A stretch of 64,000 nucleotides of DNA from Nocardioides deserti (GCF_014266025.1 NZ_JACMYC010000002.1:62001-126000); one strand, 5' to 3'; positions 1 to 9,273 are shown, numbered from the stretch's first letter. Notes: generated by a model not told the origin, from the letters alone. A program made the numbers and translations.

Positions 1-455
1 TGGGCGTGCGGAACTATCCGACGTACTTCTCGTTCTTGCGCGACAAGCTCGTGCCGGGAGGCCGTCTGCTGAACCACTGCATTACCCGCAGCCACAACCG
101 GCCCACGCGGACGGGTGCGTTCATCGACCGCTACGTCTTTCCCGACGGCGAACTGGCCGGGTCCGGGACCGTCGTCGGCGCGGCTCAGGACGCCGGTCTC
201 GAGGTGCAACACACCGAGAACCTGCGCCCACACTATGCCCGGACGCTGGCCGCTTGGAGTCGGAACCTCGCAACGAATTGGGAGGAGTGTGTCGCCGAAG
301 TCGGCGTGGGCACGTCCCGGGTTTGGGGGGTCTACATGGCTGGCTCACGCATCGCGTTCGAACGAGACGAAATCGAGTTGCACCAGGTGCTCGCGACCCG
401 CAACGACGACCGGGGGGCAAGCGGCTTCCCGTTGCGCCCGAACTGGCGGGTCTAA
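1..455 (+). CDS. cyclopropane-fatty-acyl-phospholipid synthase family protein, C-terminal part
   Basis: The reading frame is already open at the window edge and ends at the TAA at 453-455, so only about 150 C-terminal residues are present. The segment RNYPTYF with the following KLVPGGRLL matches the part of the CFA/mycolic-acid cyclopropane synthase fold just after the SAM-binding core. FPDGEL, LRPHYARTLAAW and the closing RVWGVYMAGS...F..D.IELHQVLA block are also typical of the family, which transfers a methylene or methyl group from SAM to unsaturated acyl chains at the membrane. The GTG at 6 is an internal Val, not a start. Codon use is less GC3-extreme than in genes after 6 kb. A CFA-like small-molecule methyltransferase cannot be excluded. 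Confidence 0.85.
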   Translation, partial: GVRNYPTYFSFLRDKLVPGGRLLNHCITRSHNRPTRTGAFIDRYVFPDGELAGSGTVVGAAQDAGLEVQHTENLRPHYARTLAAWSRNLATNWEECVAEVGVGTSRVWGVYMAGSRIAFERDEIELHQVLATRNDDRGASGFPLRPNWRV

Positions 456-487
456 CGAAACACCCGACAAACGAAGGAGAGTCTCGG

Positions 488-811
488 GTGAACCGTCTCG
501 ACACCACTTCGGTGGCGACCTCGAACCCGCATGGGTTCGGCGACGCGCACGAGTCCGGGAGTGGGCTCATGGCAGGACTGGGAAGACGTGACCCGGAGGA
601 AGGCAGTGAACCTCCCGGGAAGGACTCGCGACTTGGAGATCGCGTCTTCGAATACGGCGGCTCGCCCGACGAGCTCGACAGTTTGCTTTCTCGAACCGCG
701 GTAAGTGACCACACTGCCGGGGTGAGCCGCGACGACTCGCCAAGCTCGGTGTCCGAGGGAACGACAGATTTTTCGTGTCGTGAAGTGGGGCACCGTGTCT
801 GCATCGGTTGA
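488..811 (+). CDS. possible small acidic protein (107 aa), unknown function
   Basis: A GTG at 488 is preceded by a strong Shine-Dalgarno, GAAGGAGA at 473-480, with 7 nt spacing. The ORF starts 32 nt after the cyclopropane-synthase stop and overlaps the start of the DMT exporter gene, which fits translational coupling in a three-gene unit. The product is 107 aa, rich in Asp, Glu, Ser and Gly, without membrane segments. The last third is dense in Ser/Thr and ends with two Cys in SCREVGHRVCIG. I recognise no family. Codon bias is moderate, so a chance ORF remains possible. A precursor-peptide role is only a guess from size, Ser/Thr/Cys-rich tail and the neighbouring methyltransferase-like and exporter genes. 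Confidence 0.4.
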   Translation: MNRLDTTSVATSNPHGFGDAHESGSGLMAGLGRRDPEEGSEPPGKDSRLGDRVFEYGGSPDELDSLLSRTAVSDHTAGVSRDDSPSSVSEGTTDFSCREVGHRVCIG

Positions 812-1766
812 AGGTCGAAGCGAAGCCCCATCACCTGTGCCGAACGCCCCGAACGAGCCTGAAGCAGTACCGAGGTGGAAGGTGCTGGGCGCGTTGCTAC
901 TGCTTGGCAGCTTGTGGGGCGGTTCGTTCCCGCTGATCAAGACGGCGGCCCCTGCGCTCGGGCCGGTGGGTGTCACGCACGCCCGGCTTGCCGTGGGGGC
1001 GATGGTCCTTACCCTGCTGACGTTGACCAGTCGGAGGATGTGGCAGATAGTCGGTCGTCGCTTCGCGGCCTTCCTCGTGTTGGCCGCGCTCAACGTCGCC
1101 GGGCCGCTTACGCTGGTTGCGGTAGCCATCGTCGGCCTCAATGCCTCCATGGCTGCCATCCTCAATGCCACGACCCCGCTGTTCACGGTAGTGGTGGCGG
1201 CGATCTGGCTCGGGCACCGCATCTCTTGGCGGCACGCTCTTGGTGTCGCGCTGGGCGTCGCAGGAGTCGTCGTCCTCCTCGGTGGTGCGCCAGTCGGCCT
1301 GGACGGACGCGGCCTGATGTCAACAGCCGCGTCGCTCGCCGCAGCCGTGCTGTACGCACTGGGTGGCGTGTACGCCCGTCGGGCGTTTCCTGAGGAAGCG
1401 CCGCTGACGGTGGCGCTGGGCCAACTGGTCGCAGCCACGGTGATGATGATTCCAGTCACCATCGTCACAATCGGGCTTTCACGGCCCTCGGCCCCCGTCA
1501 CTAGGGAGACCGTGCTAGCAGTTCTGATCGTCGGCGTAGGCGCCACAGCGGGCGGTTACCTTCTGTACTTCTGGATCATTCGGACCGCAGGACCGTTCGC
1601 TGCATCGACGGTAACCTTCCTCGTGCCCCTGGCGGGAGCAGGGTTGGGCGTGCTGTGGCTGAGCGAACCTGTTACCTCTGGGCTGGTGCTCGGGCTGATC
1701 ATCATCCTCTTGGGCGTAGGACTTCCGACCCAGTCGAGCAAACGCACGACGGAGCGGGATAACTGA
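780..1766 (+). CDS. EamA/DMT-superfamily transporter
   Basis: The 328-aa product has a polar, Pro-rich N-terminus of about 35 residues followed by ten hydrophobic segments in two repeated halves, the layout of two EamA domains. The first half opens with GSLWGGSFPLIK, typical of drug/metabolite exporters of the RhaT/YdcZ group. It should sit in the cytoplasmic membrane and export a small metabolite; the substrate cannot be read from sequence. Candidate starts are GTG 780 and GTG 795; neither has a good ribosome site, and both lie within the small ORF upstream, so translation may be coupled to it. Confidence 0.85.
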   Translation: MKWGTVSASVEGRSEAPSPVPNAPNEPEAVPRWKVLGALLLLGSLWGGSFPLIKTAAPALGPVGVTHARLAVGAMVLTLLTLTSRRMWQIVGRRFAAFLVLAALNVAGPLTLVAVAIVGLNASMAAILNATTPLFTVVVAAIWLGHRISWRHALGVALGVAGVVVLLGGAPVGLDGRGLMSTAASLAAAVLYALGGVYARRAFPEEAPLTVALGQLVAATVMMIPVTIVTIGLSRPSAPVTRETVLAVLIVGVGATAGGYLLYFWIIRTAGPFAASTVTFLVPLAGAGLGVLWLSEPVTSGLVLGLIIILLGVGLPTQSSKRTTERDN

Positions 1767-2732
1767 CTGATGGCTACCGGTCGTCCCCGAACGGTCGAGT
1801 CCCTCGTCTAGGTCTCGGCGCACCAGCCCATGCACCGCGATCCGGCGGCCACGCCGGTCGCACTCAGTGCGGAGTTGGGTCGGGGTGTCTTCGAGTCCAT
1901 TCCGGACGCTTCGGGTCCAATTCGGACATCCGTAGCAGCGGAGATTCCAGTAAAGGCACTGCGACTCGTGCCCGGCCCGAGCGTCCCCGCTCGGGCTGAG
2001 TCGCTCGGACCGCGTCGCGTGTTGCCCGGGCCCGCCGGCCAGCAGTCGCGCGACGGGCCGGCCGGGCTAGGTCGTCGGCTGCTCGGGAGCTCGTGCATCA
2101 CGCGCCACAGTGCATACGTCTGAACTCGGCCGCCGATAGTCCTTGAAGTCACCGGGAACGAGCTTCATTGTGTACCCGGTCCCGCGCACCACCTGGTGCG
2201 CCGTCTTCGACAGCGCCGGCACCCCTGGTTCAACATTGTGGTGTTCCAGGCCACAGCGCCCTGGCTTCGCTTCAGCGTGTCTGCCGCCTGTCCCCGGGGT
2301 GGCCCCTAACCGGCCCACGACCCTGACGTAGCGGTCGGTCGCCCTGACCTAGTACTCGCTGACGTTGATGTCGGTGAGCCAGTGGGGGACAGCAGCGATC
2401 TCGTCCTCCCGCAGGCGCATCCGCTCGCTCAGTTTCGACTTTCTTCAGGTCATCTCGGCCTGCTCCCCGCCGCGGTCGATGGAGTCGGCCCAGCGCCCTC
2501 GTACTGGGGGTCATCCATGCCGAGAATGGCTCGCAGCGCCTCGCGCACAGATGACTCGTGAGCCCGAGACGCGGGGTAGCCACGTTGCGCCAGCCCTGCT
2601 GGCGTTCCCAGACCAGTGCGGGTGGTCACCGACAGGGACTTCTAGGTGGACCAGTCAGGTTCGATACCTGTCACACCACTCCGACCACCGGTGTCTTTTG
2701 GGCACACCGAAGCACCACTTGAAAGAGGCGTC
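1767..2732. other. 966-bp stretch without a convincing gene
   Basis: No frame combines a plausible start, codon bias and recognisable protein sequence. Short minus-strand stretches between about 2070 and 2590 look protein-like in alternating frames, for example one reading LREDEIAAVPHWLTDI and another reading REALRAILGMDD, but they are broken by stops and frame changes, as in a decayed gene. At 2655-2672 there is a T-arm-like sequence (AGGTTCGATACCT), not part of a foldable tRNA. GC content is lower and more even than in the rest of the window. The last 12 nt hold the ribosome site of the next gene (GAAAGAGG at 2721-2728). Confidence 0.5.
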
Positions 2733-3491
2733 ATGCGAGTTGCGGTAGCCGGGGGCACTGGCCTGGTCGGAAGTCACGTGGTGGGAGGGCTGTCGAAGAG
2801 AGGTCACGTCCCGGTCGTCCTGGCGCGTGCTCGGGGAGTCGACCTGCTCACGGGCACCGGTCTTGCGGAGGCGCTCGAGGGCGTGGAGGCGGTCATCGAC
2901 GTCAGCAACATCGTCACCACCGGCCGGCGGGCGTCGGTCGGGTTCTTTGAGACCGCGACCACGAACCTCCTTGCGCGGGCCCGCGACGCCGGGGTCCGGC
3001 ACCACGTCGTGCTGTCGATCGTGGGCGTCGATCGGGTGCGGTTCGGCTACTACGAGGGCAAGCTGCGGCAGGAGCGGCTCGCCCTCGACGGGGCCGTCCC
3101 GGCGACCGTGCTCCGAGCGACCCAGTTCCACGAGTTCGCCGGCCAGCTGCTCGACCGCGTCCCGGGCCCCGTCGCGTTCCTGCCGCGTCAGCTCATCCGC
3201 CCGGTCGCCGCCGCCGAGGTCGCCGCCGAGCTCGTGACCACCGCACTCGCCGAGCCCCGCGGTCTGGCCGATGAACTCGCCGGACCCGAGAAGCACCAGT
3301 TGGTCGACCTCGCCCGGAAGGTCTCGGCGCGGCACGGGCGGCGCCGTCCGATCATCGGCGTGCGACTGCCCGGCGAAGGCGGCCGCGCCATGGCCACCGG
3401 CGGACTGCTGCCCGGCACCGGCGCGCGGTACGGCACGCAGACCTTCGACGAATGGCTCGCCGACGAGCGGCTCGGAGGTGTCCGGGCATGA
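2733..3491 (+). CDS. NAD(P)-binding SDR/NmrA-like oxidoreductase
   Basis: The 252-aa product begins MRVAVAGGTGLVGSHV, a Rossmann nucleotide-binding loop (G7-x-x-G10-x-x-G13) at the extreme N-terminus. A central YYEGKL segment holds the Tyr-x3-Lys pair of extended/atypical short-chain dehydrogenases. This arrangement is typical of NmrA-like or NAD(P)H-binding proteins annotated as sugar-nucleotide epimerase-like, acting in the cytosol; the substrate is unknown. ATG 2733 is chosen because it directly precedes the Rossmann strand and has GAAAGAGG 4 nt upstream; the longer frame from 2646 adds nonconserved sequence. Its stop overlaps the next start (ATGA). Confidence 0.85.
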   Translation: MRVAVAGGTGLVGSHVVGGLSKRGHVPVVLARARGVDLLTGTGLAEALEGVEAVIDVSNIVTTGRRASVGFFETATTNLLARARDAGVRHHVVLSIVGVDRVRFGYYEGKLRQERLALDGAVPATVLRATQFHEFAGQLLDRVPGPVAFLPRQLIRPVAAAEVAAELVTTALAEPRGLADELAGPEKHQLVDLARKVSARHGRRRPIIGVRLPGEGGRAMATGGLLPGTGARYGTQTFDEWLADERLGGVRA

Positions 3492-3991
3492 GGAGGTCGG
3501 CTACCGACGTCGGCGCCGGCCCGGCTGCGGTTGAGCGGCCGCCGAGCCGGCCGCTGAGCCGCGCCGTTGCGGCCGGGCTGCTCTACCTGGCCGGTTCAGC
3601 GGTCACCGTCGGCCTCTGGGCGCAGCTAGCGCCGAGGTCGTTCTACGACGACTTCCCGGGCGTCCGGCGGTTCTGGGTCTCCCTCGACGGGCCCTACAAC
3701 GAGCACCTCATCCGCGATATCGGCGGCTTGAACCTCAGCCTTGCCCTCCTCACCATGGCCGCGGTCGGTCTGCGCGCTTCGGGTCTGGCGCCGCTGGCAG
3801 CCGGCTGCTGGCTCGTCTATGGTTTCCCGCACCTCGGCTACCACCTCACGCATCTCGCACCGTACGAGCCGGTAGACGCTGCCGCCCAGGCAGCGGCCCT
3901 TGCGACCCAGGTCCTGGTTCCGCTCTTGGTGCTGGCCGTTCACCTTCGGCCCGGGTGGCATCGGGACCGCATGACACGATCCGCGGCATGA
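3488..3991 (+). CDS. small integral membrane protein, 167 aa
   Basis: ATG 3488 overlaps the TGA of the SDR gene (ATGA), so the two are translationally coupled. The protein has a basic/Pro-rich first 25 residues and four hydrophobic segments (roughly 30-50, 75-95, 98-115 and 135-155). A polar loop after the first segment carries SFYDDFPGVRRFWVSLDGPYNEHLIRD in pieces, rich in aromatic and acidic residues, and the motif YHLTHL lies between segments three and four. Similar four-helix proteins accompany SDR genes in actinomycetes, but I cannot assign a function. Pairing suggests a shared role with the upstream oxidoreductase. Confidence 0.75.
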   Translation: MRRSATDVGAGPAAVERPPSRPLSRAVAAGLLYLAGSAVTVGLWAQLAPRSFYDDFPGVRRFWVSLDGPYNEHLIRDIGGLNLSLALLTMAAVGLRASGLAPLAAGCWLVYGFPHLGYHLTHLAPYEPVDAAAQAAALATQVLVPLLVLAVHLRPGWHRDRMTRSAA

Positions 3992-4022
3992 GAAGGCCCG
4001 ACAACGACGACTCAGCCCTGCA

Positions 4023-4454
4023 GTGGTCGACTTCCCTGTCGGGGCACAGCGCCTCTCGGACCGGGGCCGCGGTGCGCTGGGGGTCTTGGTCGGTGCCGCG
4101 ACTCCCGTGTTCCCACTGCTGTTCTGGTGGCTGCCCAGCAACACGGTGTACGCCGTGATGCTGGCGGTGATCGCCTCGATCTACGTCGGCTTCGCGGTCG
4201 CGGACGGCCGCGCCAAGGTGGTCGCGGTCGAGTCGGCCGTCGCGCTCGCCTTCGTGGTCCTTGCAGCAGCCGCGCTCTCCGACCTCGCCGGCGCCACTTG
4301 GTTCTTGGTCGGCGGCCTGGTCGCCCATGGCTGCAAGGACCTGTGGCAGCACCGCACCCACTTCGTCAATGGGACCCGGTGGTGGCCGCCGTTCTGCGTT
4401 GCCGTCGACTGGGTCGCAGCCGTCGCCGTGAGCGGGGTCGTGCTGGCGTCGTAG
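4023..4454 (+). CDS. small integral membrane protein, 143 aa (DUF6010-like)
   Basis: Four hydrophobic segments cover most of the 143 residues. The C-terminal part, with HGCKDLWQHRTHFV and RWWPPFCVAVDW, has closely spaced His and Trp residues between the last two segments, a pattern I associate with the DUF6010 type of uncharacterised membrane protein. The start is taken as GTG 4023; no ribosome site is visible and the true start could differ by a few codons. It follows the previous membrane-protein gene by 31 nt on the same strand and may belong to the same transcript. Function unknown. Confidence 0.65.
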   Translation: MVDFPVGAQRLSDRGRGALGVLVGAATPVFPLLFWWLPSNTVYAVMLAVIASIYVGFAVADGRAKVVAVESAVALAFVVLAAAALSDLAGATWFLVGGLVAHGCKDLWQHRTHFVNGTRWWPPFCVAVDWVAAVAVSGVVLAS

Positions 4455-4722
4455 CCTTGCATGCGTCGACCACGGCTCGAGCTCGACGTGTGGCGACGAC
4501 AGGCGAGCTTGAACGCGGCCGATCGCGACTGGTGTGGTCCGGTCGGCCGGCGTACGCAGTCCGTCCCGCACCGGTCAGTGCCGGCTGCCCGACGGCTGGT
4601 TCGAGTGAGGCCAGTGTGTCCGGCTCGTGATCGAACTCAGCGTGCGCGTGTCGACGCCGTCCGTCGTAATCGCCACTGTGAGCTGGCCGATCGCTGGCGT
4701 GGCCGAAGGTACGGTTCGGCTC

Positions 4723-4980
4723 ATGTTCAGCGAGAGCCGTAAATGGATCGGGCAGGTCGAGGTCGTGCCGGGCGCTGTGGTATCTCAGGGTCCGCCTCGA
4801 CCCGTGAGCTTCCAGGTCGTCTCGGTCTGCGACGAGGTCCGTCCTGAGCGGTGGCACGGGGAGGTCCGTTTTGGAGGCGTAGCGGTCCTGCGAACCGAGC
4901 CCGTTGAGGATCACGGGAGCGCGGCTCGACTCGCAGAGATGACGCTTTCCTCCCGCGTGCGTGCCCTGTTCGAGGCCTAG
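4723..4980 (+). CDS. conserved-looking hypothetical protein, 85 aa
   Basis: The ATG at 4723 lies 7 nt after a TACGGT -10 box (4710-4715), the leaderless spacing used by many genes in this window, so I prefer it to the in-frame GTG at 4627. The 85-aa product is soluble and acidic, with a central stretch CDEVRPERWHGEVRFGG and the end LAEMTLSSRVRALFEA, which read like a folded beta-rich domain with a C-terminal helix. I do not recognise the family. GC3 is higher than in the flanking noncoding DNA, supporting a real gene. Confidence 0.55.
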   Translation: MFSESRKWIGQVEVVPGAVVSQGPPRPVSFQVVSVCDEVRPERWHGEVRFGGVAVLRTEPVEDHGSAARLAEMTLSSRVRALFEA

Positions 4981-5704
4981 ACCCTGGACGACTTCACGCC
5001 GCCGTGGCACGGCGACGCTGGTTCGGCGCCCGTTACGGCACCTGACGAACTACCGCAGCCAGAGCAGCCGTGCCTGCCGACTCCGCACGAGGCCCGGAGC
5101 AGAACTAGTGCGGGCGGCCCCGCTCGTCCCACTGCGGGCAGGTGCTGGCCGTGCTTGCACCCGCCCAACTGCCGAGCGGAGGCCGCGCTCGATCACTGCG
5201 CCTCGCGGCGAGTGTCGTCGCATAAGCGACCTGGCGTTGCTCGTGTAGTCGCGTCGGCAGGGGGCCTCATACTCCGCCTTGGACGGCGCGGATCAATCGC
5301 AGTGTGACGCGCAAGGGAACGCCGCCAGTCCATGGTCGCTCGCCTCGGCAGGTCGTCGACGGAGTCAGTCAGTATCGACAGCGTGGTGGTCAGTTCGGGA
5401 CTGACGACAGTTGATCGGCCAAGCGTGCTCGCCGCCTGCCGACCACATCCCCAGCAGGCCGTGATCGAAAGGTGGGTCGGTCGCAGGCACCGACTCGAGT
5501 CGCGTCCGGCTTTGCGCCACCACCCGGCGCGGCGCGGCTACTCAAGGTATCGCCGGCGTCCGAGCGCGCTTCGCCCGGGCGCTACGCCGCACACGTCTGG
5601 CGGAGGACCCGCCCCCCTTGATGACGACGCGGATGCACCAGTTCCGCACCGTGTGTATCTGTGACCGGCTCTTGTGTGTACCGCCCGACGTGCCCCCGCG
5701 GCAT
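4981..5704. other. 724-bp stretch without a convincing gene
   Basis: Only short ORFs of atypical composition occur here (for example 4961-5248 and 5332-5664 on the plus strand) and none shows codon bias, a ribosome site or a recognisable motif. Several small GC-rich inverted repeats are scattered through it, none followed by a T run. Nothing further is seen. Together with 1767-2732 it makes the first 5.7 kb the least gene-dense part of the window. Confidence 0.5.
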
Positions 5705-5749
5705 GGAAAACGCCCCCGACTCGCGTTTCCGCAGGTCAGGGGCGTTTCC
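5705..5749 (-). terminator. stem-loop terminator of tRNA-Arg
   Basis: GGAAAACGCCCC...GGGGCGTTTCC forms an 11-bp stem with one bulged A, extended by a 3-bp GAC/GTC helix beyond a C-A mismatch. It lies 19 nt beyond the 3' end of the tRNA-Arg on the same strand and ends in a short T tract (GTTTTCC) when read on the minus strand. Confidence 0.7.
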
Positions 5750-5767
5750 TCCAACTCACACACCTTG

Positions 5768-5840
5768 CGCGCCTGTAGGGATTCGAACCCCAAACCTTCT
5801 GATCCGTAGTCAGATGCTCTATCCGTTGAGCTACAGGCGC
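5768..5840 (-). tRNA. tRNA-Arg (anticodon ACG)
   Basis: The minus strand starts GCGCCTGTAGCTCA at 5840. The 7-bp acceptor stem GCGCCTG/CAGGCGC, D arm, anticodon stem TCTGA/TCAGA with loop CTACGGA (anticodon ACG), and T arm GGGTTCGAATCCC are all intact; the discriminator is G and CCA is not encoded. It would read CGU codons, and CGC/CGA after A34 deamination. The 3' end faces the gene-poor segment to the left. Confidence 0.97.
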
Positions 5841-5868
5841 CCGTCCACCTCGCGGCGGACAAGGAAAG

Positions 5869-5874
5869 ACCTTA
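5869..5874 (-). promoter_or_regulatory. -10 box for tRNA-Arg
   Basis: TAAGGT on the minus strand (ACCTTA on plus) lies 28 nt upstream of the mature tRNA 5' end, leaving a short 5' leader. No clear -35 element was seen. Confidence 0.45.
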
Positions 5875-5898
5875 GCCGACGGGGCGGCGAAGCCGAAA

Positions 5899-7131
5899 TC
5901 AGTCGGGCGTCGAGGCCGTTCGCGCGGCGTACAGGCGGCGGCCGGGGGTGGCGGTGAGGCCGTGCAGGAGAGTGCTCGCCGCGACGACGGCAGCGCCGGC
6001 CGCGACGACGTCGGTGCCGGCGCCGCGGGCGGACGCCTCGGTCAGGTAGAAGACCGCCGAGACGCCGACCGGGCCGAACCAGCCGAGGAAGAGGGCGTCG
6101 GACCTCGGCAGGTCGAGCGGTCGCCGCAGGAGCAGCAGCCACGGTGGTCGGCGCAACAGCAGGACGGCCACGACGAGGACGAGGAGCGGCCACCCCAGCG
6201 CCCGCCAGTCGGCCCACGGCAGCGCCGCACCCAGCAGCACGAAGAGCGGCAGCACCGCGAACCGGTTCAGCGCCTCGTCGAAGGTGAGGGCACGGACCCG
6301 GTCGTCCCCCGGCGTGCGGGCGTTGAGCACCAGCCCGGTCACGAAGACGGCGAGCACGCCTCCCACCTCGAGCTGGCGCGCCGCCGCGAGCACCCCGACC
6401 GCGAGGACGAGTGTGAAGACGACGATCGGCGCCTCCTTGGTCGCACCGTGCTCCTCGCCCGCGTTGATCGCGCGTGAGGCGACCTCCCCGGCCACGACAC
6501 CGAGCACCACCCCGCCGACCACCCCGCGGACGACCTCCTCGGTCGCGGCGCCCGGCGTGAGCAGCGTCAGGAACGACAGCGCCACCACGACCAGCGGCAG
6601 CGCGAGTCCGTCGTTGGCGCCCGACTCCCACGACAGGAGCAGGCGGGTACGCCGCGGCAGGTCCCGCTCCGCGGGGTCGCCGGTGACCACGCTGGAGGCC
6701 AGCACCGGGTCCGTGGGGCACAGCGCGGCACCGAGGACCGCCGCGGCCGCGACCGACGTCCCGAGGACCGCCCAGGCGAGGACCCCGGTGGCGAGGGCCA
6801 TCAGCGGCATCACCACCGCGAGGAGCAGCACCAACGGCCGCCACTCGCGGCGACCCCGGTCGAACGGGAAGCGGAGGGCGACCGCCATCACCGAGAGCGC
6901 CAGCAGCACCGACGACACCTCGTGGAGCGCCCGGCCACCCCCGTCGGTGAGGGTGGGCACGTCGAGCCAGTCCGCGGCGACCGGGCCGGCCAGCACGCCC
7001 AGTGCCAGCGCGAGCAGCGGCTCCGAGACCGGCAGCTGGCGCAGCCTCGTCGACAGGGCTGCGACGACGGTGCCCAGCAGGGCGACCAGGACCACTAGCA
7101 CCTCGGCCTGGTGCAGGACCTCGGACCTCAT
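5899..7131 (-). CDS. CPA1/NhaP-type cation:proton antiporter
   Basis: The 410-aa product has about 12 hydrophobic segments covering nearly the whole length. [11 protein letters not shown] near residue 45 and the [11 protein letters not shown] stretch (about residue 140), with the TDP of the unwound-helix signature, followed by [17 protein letters not shown] (the ND of the ion-binding helix), identify the monovalent cation:proton antiporter-1 family. It exchanges Na+ or K+ for H+ at the cytoplasmic membrane for pH and salt homeostasis. The start is ATG 7131; the longer frame adds arginine-rich sequence without conservation. It is divergent from pckG and ends 59 nt from the tRNA-Arg. Confidence 0.9.
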   Translation of the reverse strand: MRSEVLHQAEVLVVLVALLGTVVAALSTRLRQLPVSEPLLALALGVLAGPVAADWLDVPTLTDGGGRALHEVSSVLLALSVMAVALRFPFDRGRREWRPLVLLLAVVMPLMALATGVLAWAVLGTSVAAAAVLGAALCPTDPVLASSVVTGDPAERDLPRRTRLLLSWESGANDGLALPLVVVALSFLTLLTPGAATEEVVRGVVGGVVLGVVAGEVASRAINAGEEHGATKEAPIVVFTLVLAVGVLAAARQLEVGGVLAVFVTGLVLNARTPGDDRVRALTFDEALNRFAVLPLFVLLGAALPWADWRALGWPLLVLVVAVLLLRRPPWLLLLRRPLDLPRSDALFLGWFGPVGVSAVFYLTEASARGAGTDVVAAGAAVVAASTLLHGLTATPGRRLYAARTASTPD

Positions 7132-7212
7132 GCCTCGCGGGTACCCACCCTGCGCCGACAGCCGCCGGGAAGCCGCGGTGTGACCTGGCCCACGAAGCGT
7201 TGAACGATCCAA

Positions 7213-7237
7213 TACCCGCCCCCGGAGGGCGGGGGTA
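7213..7237. promoter_or_regulatory. GC-rich hairpin in the antiporter/pckG divergent region
   Basis: TACCCGCCC and GGGCGGGGGTA form a compact imperfect inverted repeat about 190 nt before the pckG start and 80 nt before the antiporter start. The 296-bp divergent region shows no other strong symmetry. It could be an operator or a structured leader element; the role is not deducible. Confidence 0.3.
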
Positions 7238-7427
7238 CATTCGGCGGACCCGGGGGTCGCGGCGCCATTCTGCCGCCCACCGGACCACTCACAAAAGTCG
7301 CCGACAACGAGGCCGCGCGATCCACATCAGCTCCACGACACACCGTCGATACGCTCGACGGCCGGCGGCGCCGAGGACGACCCGAGGCGACCACCGCGAA
7401 TGCGCGAGAGGGAACGGAACTTCAGGC

Positions 7428-9236
7428 ATGACCGCCGAGACGCAGGCACCGACCACCCACCGAGGCATCGCCGACTTCGTCGAGAAGTGGGCCGCCATCA
7501 TGCAGCCAGACAGCATCCACTGGTGCACCGGTGACGACCAGGAGTGGGACGAGCTGACCCGAGCGCTCGAGTCCACGGGCACCTTCACGCGGCTCAACCC
7601 GCAGCTCAAGCCGAACTCCTTCTACGCCGCCTCCGACCCGATCGACGTCGCGCGCGTCGAGGACCGCACCTACATCTGCTCCGTCGACGAGAAGGACGCC
7701 GGGCCCACCAACAACTGGATGGCGCCCGACGACATGAAGTCCCTCATGAACGGCCTCTACGAGGGCTGCATGAGGGGCCGCACCATGTACGTCATCCCCT
7801 TCGTCATGGGCCACCTCGAGTCCGAGCGCCCGATGTTCGGGATCGAGATCACCGACTCGGCGTACGTCACCGCCTCGATGCGCGTCATGGCCCGCATGGG
7901 CACCAACGTGCTGCGCAGGATGGAGGAGCTCGACGCCGACTTCGTCGAGGCCGTCCACTCCGTCGGCCACCCGCTCGCCGAGGGCGAGAGCGACGTCGCC
8001 TGGCCGTGCAACGAGACCAAGTACATCGTGCAGTTCCCCGAGGAGCGCGCGATCTGGTCCTTCGGCTCCGGGTACGGCGGCAACGCGCTGCTCGGCAAGA
8101 AGTGCTACGCCCTGCGCATCGCGAGCGTCATGGCCCGCGACGAGGGCTGGCTCGCCGAGCACATGCTGATCCTGAAGCTCACCAGCCCCGAGGGCGTCGT
8201 GAAGTACATCGCCGCGGCCTTCCCCAGCGCCTGCGGCAAGACCAACCTCGCCATGCTCGAGCCGACCATCCCCGGCTGGAAGGTCGAGACCCTCGGCGAC
8301 GACATCGCCTGGATGCGGGTCGGCGAGGACGGCCGGCTGTGGGCAGTCAACCCCGAGTACGGCTTCTTCGGCGTCGCGCCGGGCACGAACTACCACACCA
8401 ACCCGAACGCGATGAAGACCATCGAGAAGGGCAACTCGGTCTTCACCAACGTCGCGCTCACCGAGGACGGCGACGTCTGGTGGGAGGGCCTGGAGAACCC
8501 GCCGGCCAAGGCGACGTCCTGGAAGGGCGAGCCGTGGACCCCGGAGTCCGAGGAGCTCTCCAGCCACCCGAACAGCCGCTACTGCACGCCGATCAAGCAG
8601 TGCGACATCCTCGCGGATGAGTACGACGACCCGCGCGGAGTCCCGATCGACGCGATCCTCTTCGGCGGCCGCCGCAAGACGACCGTCCCGCTGGTCTTCG
8701 AGGCCCGCGACTGGACCCACGGCACCTTCCTCGGCGCGACGCTCTCCTCGGAGACCACCGCCGCCGCGGTCGGCGCGGTCGGCGTCGTGCGTCGCGACCC
8801 GATGGCGATGCTGCCGTTCATCGGCTACAACGCCGGTGACTACTTCAACCACTGGATCACCGTCGGCAAGGACAACGACGCGGCGAAGCTGCCGAAGATC
8901 TTCTACGTCAACTGGTTCCGCCGCGACGACGAGGGCGGCTTCCTGTGGCCGGGCTTCGGCGAGAACAGCCGCGTGCTGAAGTGGGTCGTCGAGCGCATCG
9001 ACGGCCAGGCGGCCGCCGAGGAGACCGCGATCGGCCACGTGCCCGCGCCGGGCGCGCTCGACGTCGACGGGCTCGACATGTCCGAGGAGGCGCTGCGCGC
9101 CGCGCTCGCGGTCGACCCGGAGGAGTGGAAGGCCGAGATCCCCCAGATCCAGGAGTGGTTCGAGAAGTTCGGCGACGACCTGCCGGCCGTCCTCTGGACC
9201 GAGCTCGACGGCCTGAAGGCGCGTCTCGGCGTCTGA
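7428..9236 (+). CDS. pckG: phosphoenolpyruvate carboxykinase (GTP)
   Basis: The 602-aa product matches the usual length (about 600-620 aa) of GTP-dependent PEPCK, which converts oxaloacetate and GTP to PEP, CO2 and GDP in gluconeogenesis. The P-loop [12 protein letters not shown] (about residues 265-276) with the reactive Cys of the GTP enzymes is present. The substrate and metal region [10 protein letters not shown] follows, then [15 protein letters not shown], and the guanine-binding region around [13 protein letters not shown] 7428 is chosen over the longer frame from 7002 because the protein family begins here and the extension is antiporter antisense. GAGAGGGAA lies 13-20 nt upstream. 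A strong terminator follows 38 nt after the stop. It is monocistronic. Confidence 0.97.
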   Translation: MTAETQAPTTHRGIADFVEKWAAIMQPDSIHWCTGDDQEWDELTRALESTGTFTRLNPQLKPNSFYAASDPIDVARVEDRTYICSVDEKDAGPTNNWMAPDDMKSLMNGLYEGCMRGRTMYVIPFVMGHLESERPMFGIEITDSAYVTASMRVMARMGTNVLRRMEELDADFVEAVHSVGHPLAEGESDVAWPCNETKYIVQFPEERAIWSFGSGYGGNALLGKKCYALRIASVMARDEGWLAEHMLILKLTSPEGVVKYIAAAFPSACGKTNLAMLEPTIPGWKVETLGDDIAWMRVGEDGRLWAVNPEYGFFGVAPGTNYHTNPNAMKTIEKGNSVFTNVALTEDGDVWWEGLENPPAKATSWKGEPWTPESEELSSHPNSRYCTPIKQCDILADEYDDPRGVPIDAILFGGRRKTTVPLVFEARDWTHGTFLGATLSSETTAAAVGAVGVVRRDPMAMLPFIGYNAGDYFNHWITVGKDNDAAKLPKIFYVNWFRRDDEGGFLWPGFGENSRVLKWVVERIDGQAAAEETAIGHVPAPGALDVDGLDMSEEALRAALAVDPEEWKAEIPQIQEWFEKFGDDLPAVLWTELDGLKARLGV

Positions 9237-9273
9237 CCCGCCCGGGCGGCGGCCCGGAACAACGTGGAGCAGC

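Noticed and set aside
2640..2690. T-arm-like sequence AGGTTCGATACCT resembling a tRNA 3' end or att core
   Set aside because: No acceptor, D or anticodon arm can be folded upstream and no matching tRNA 3' end occurs elsewhere in the window.
4981..5704. Small RNA gene in the noncoding stretch before tRNA-Arg
   Set aside because: No promoter-hairpin-terminator arrangement or known RNA signature (6C, tmRNA, RNase P) was found.
7002..7427. Long N-terminal extension of the pckG frame
   Set aside because: It lies antisense to the antiporter start, is Arg/Pro-rich shadow sequence, and PEPCK homology and length begin at 7428.
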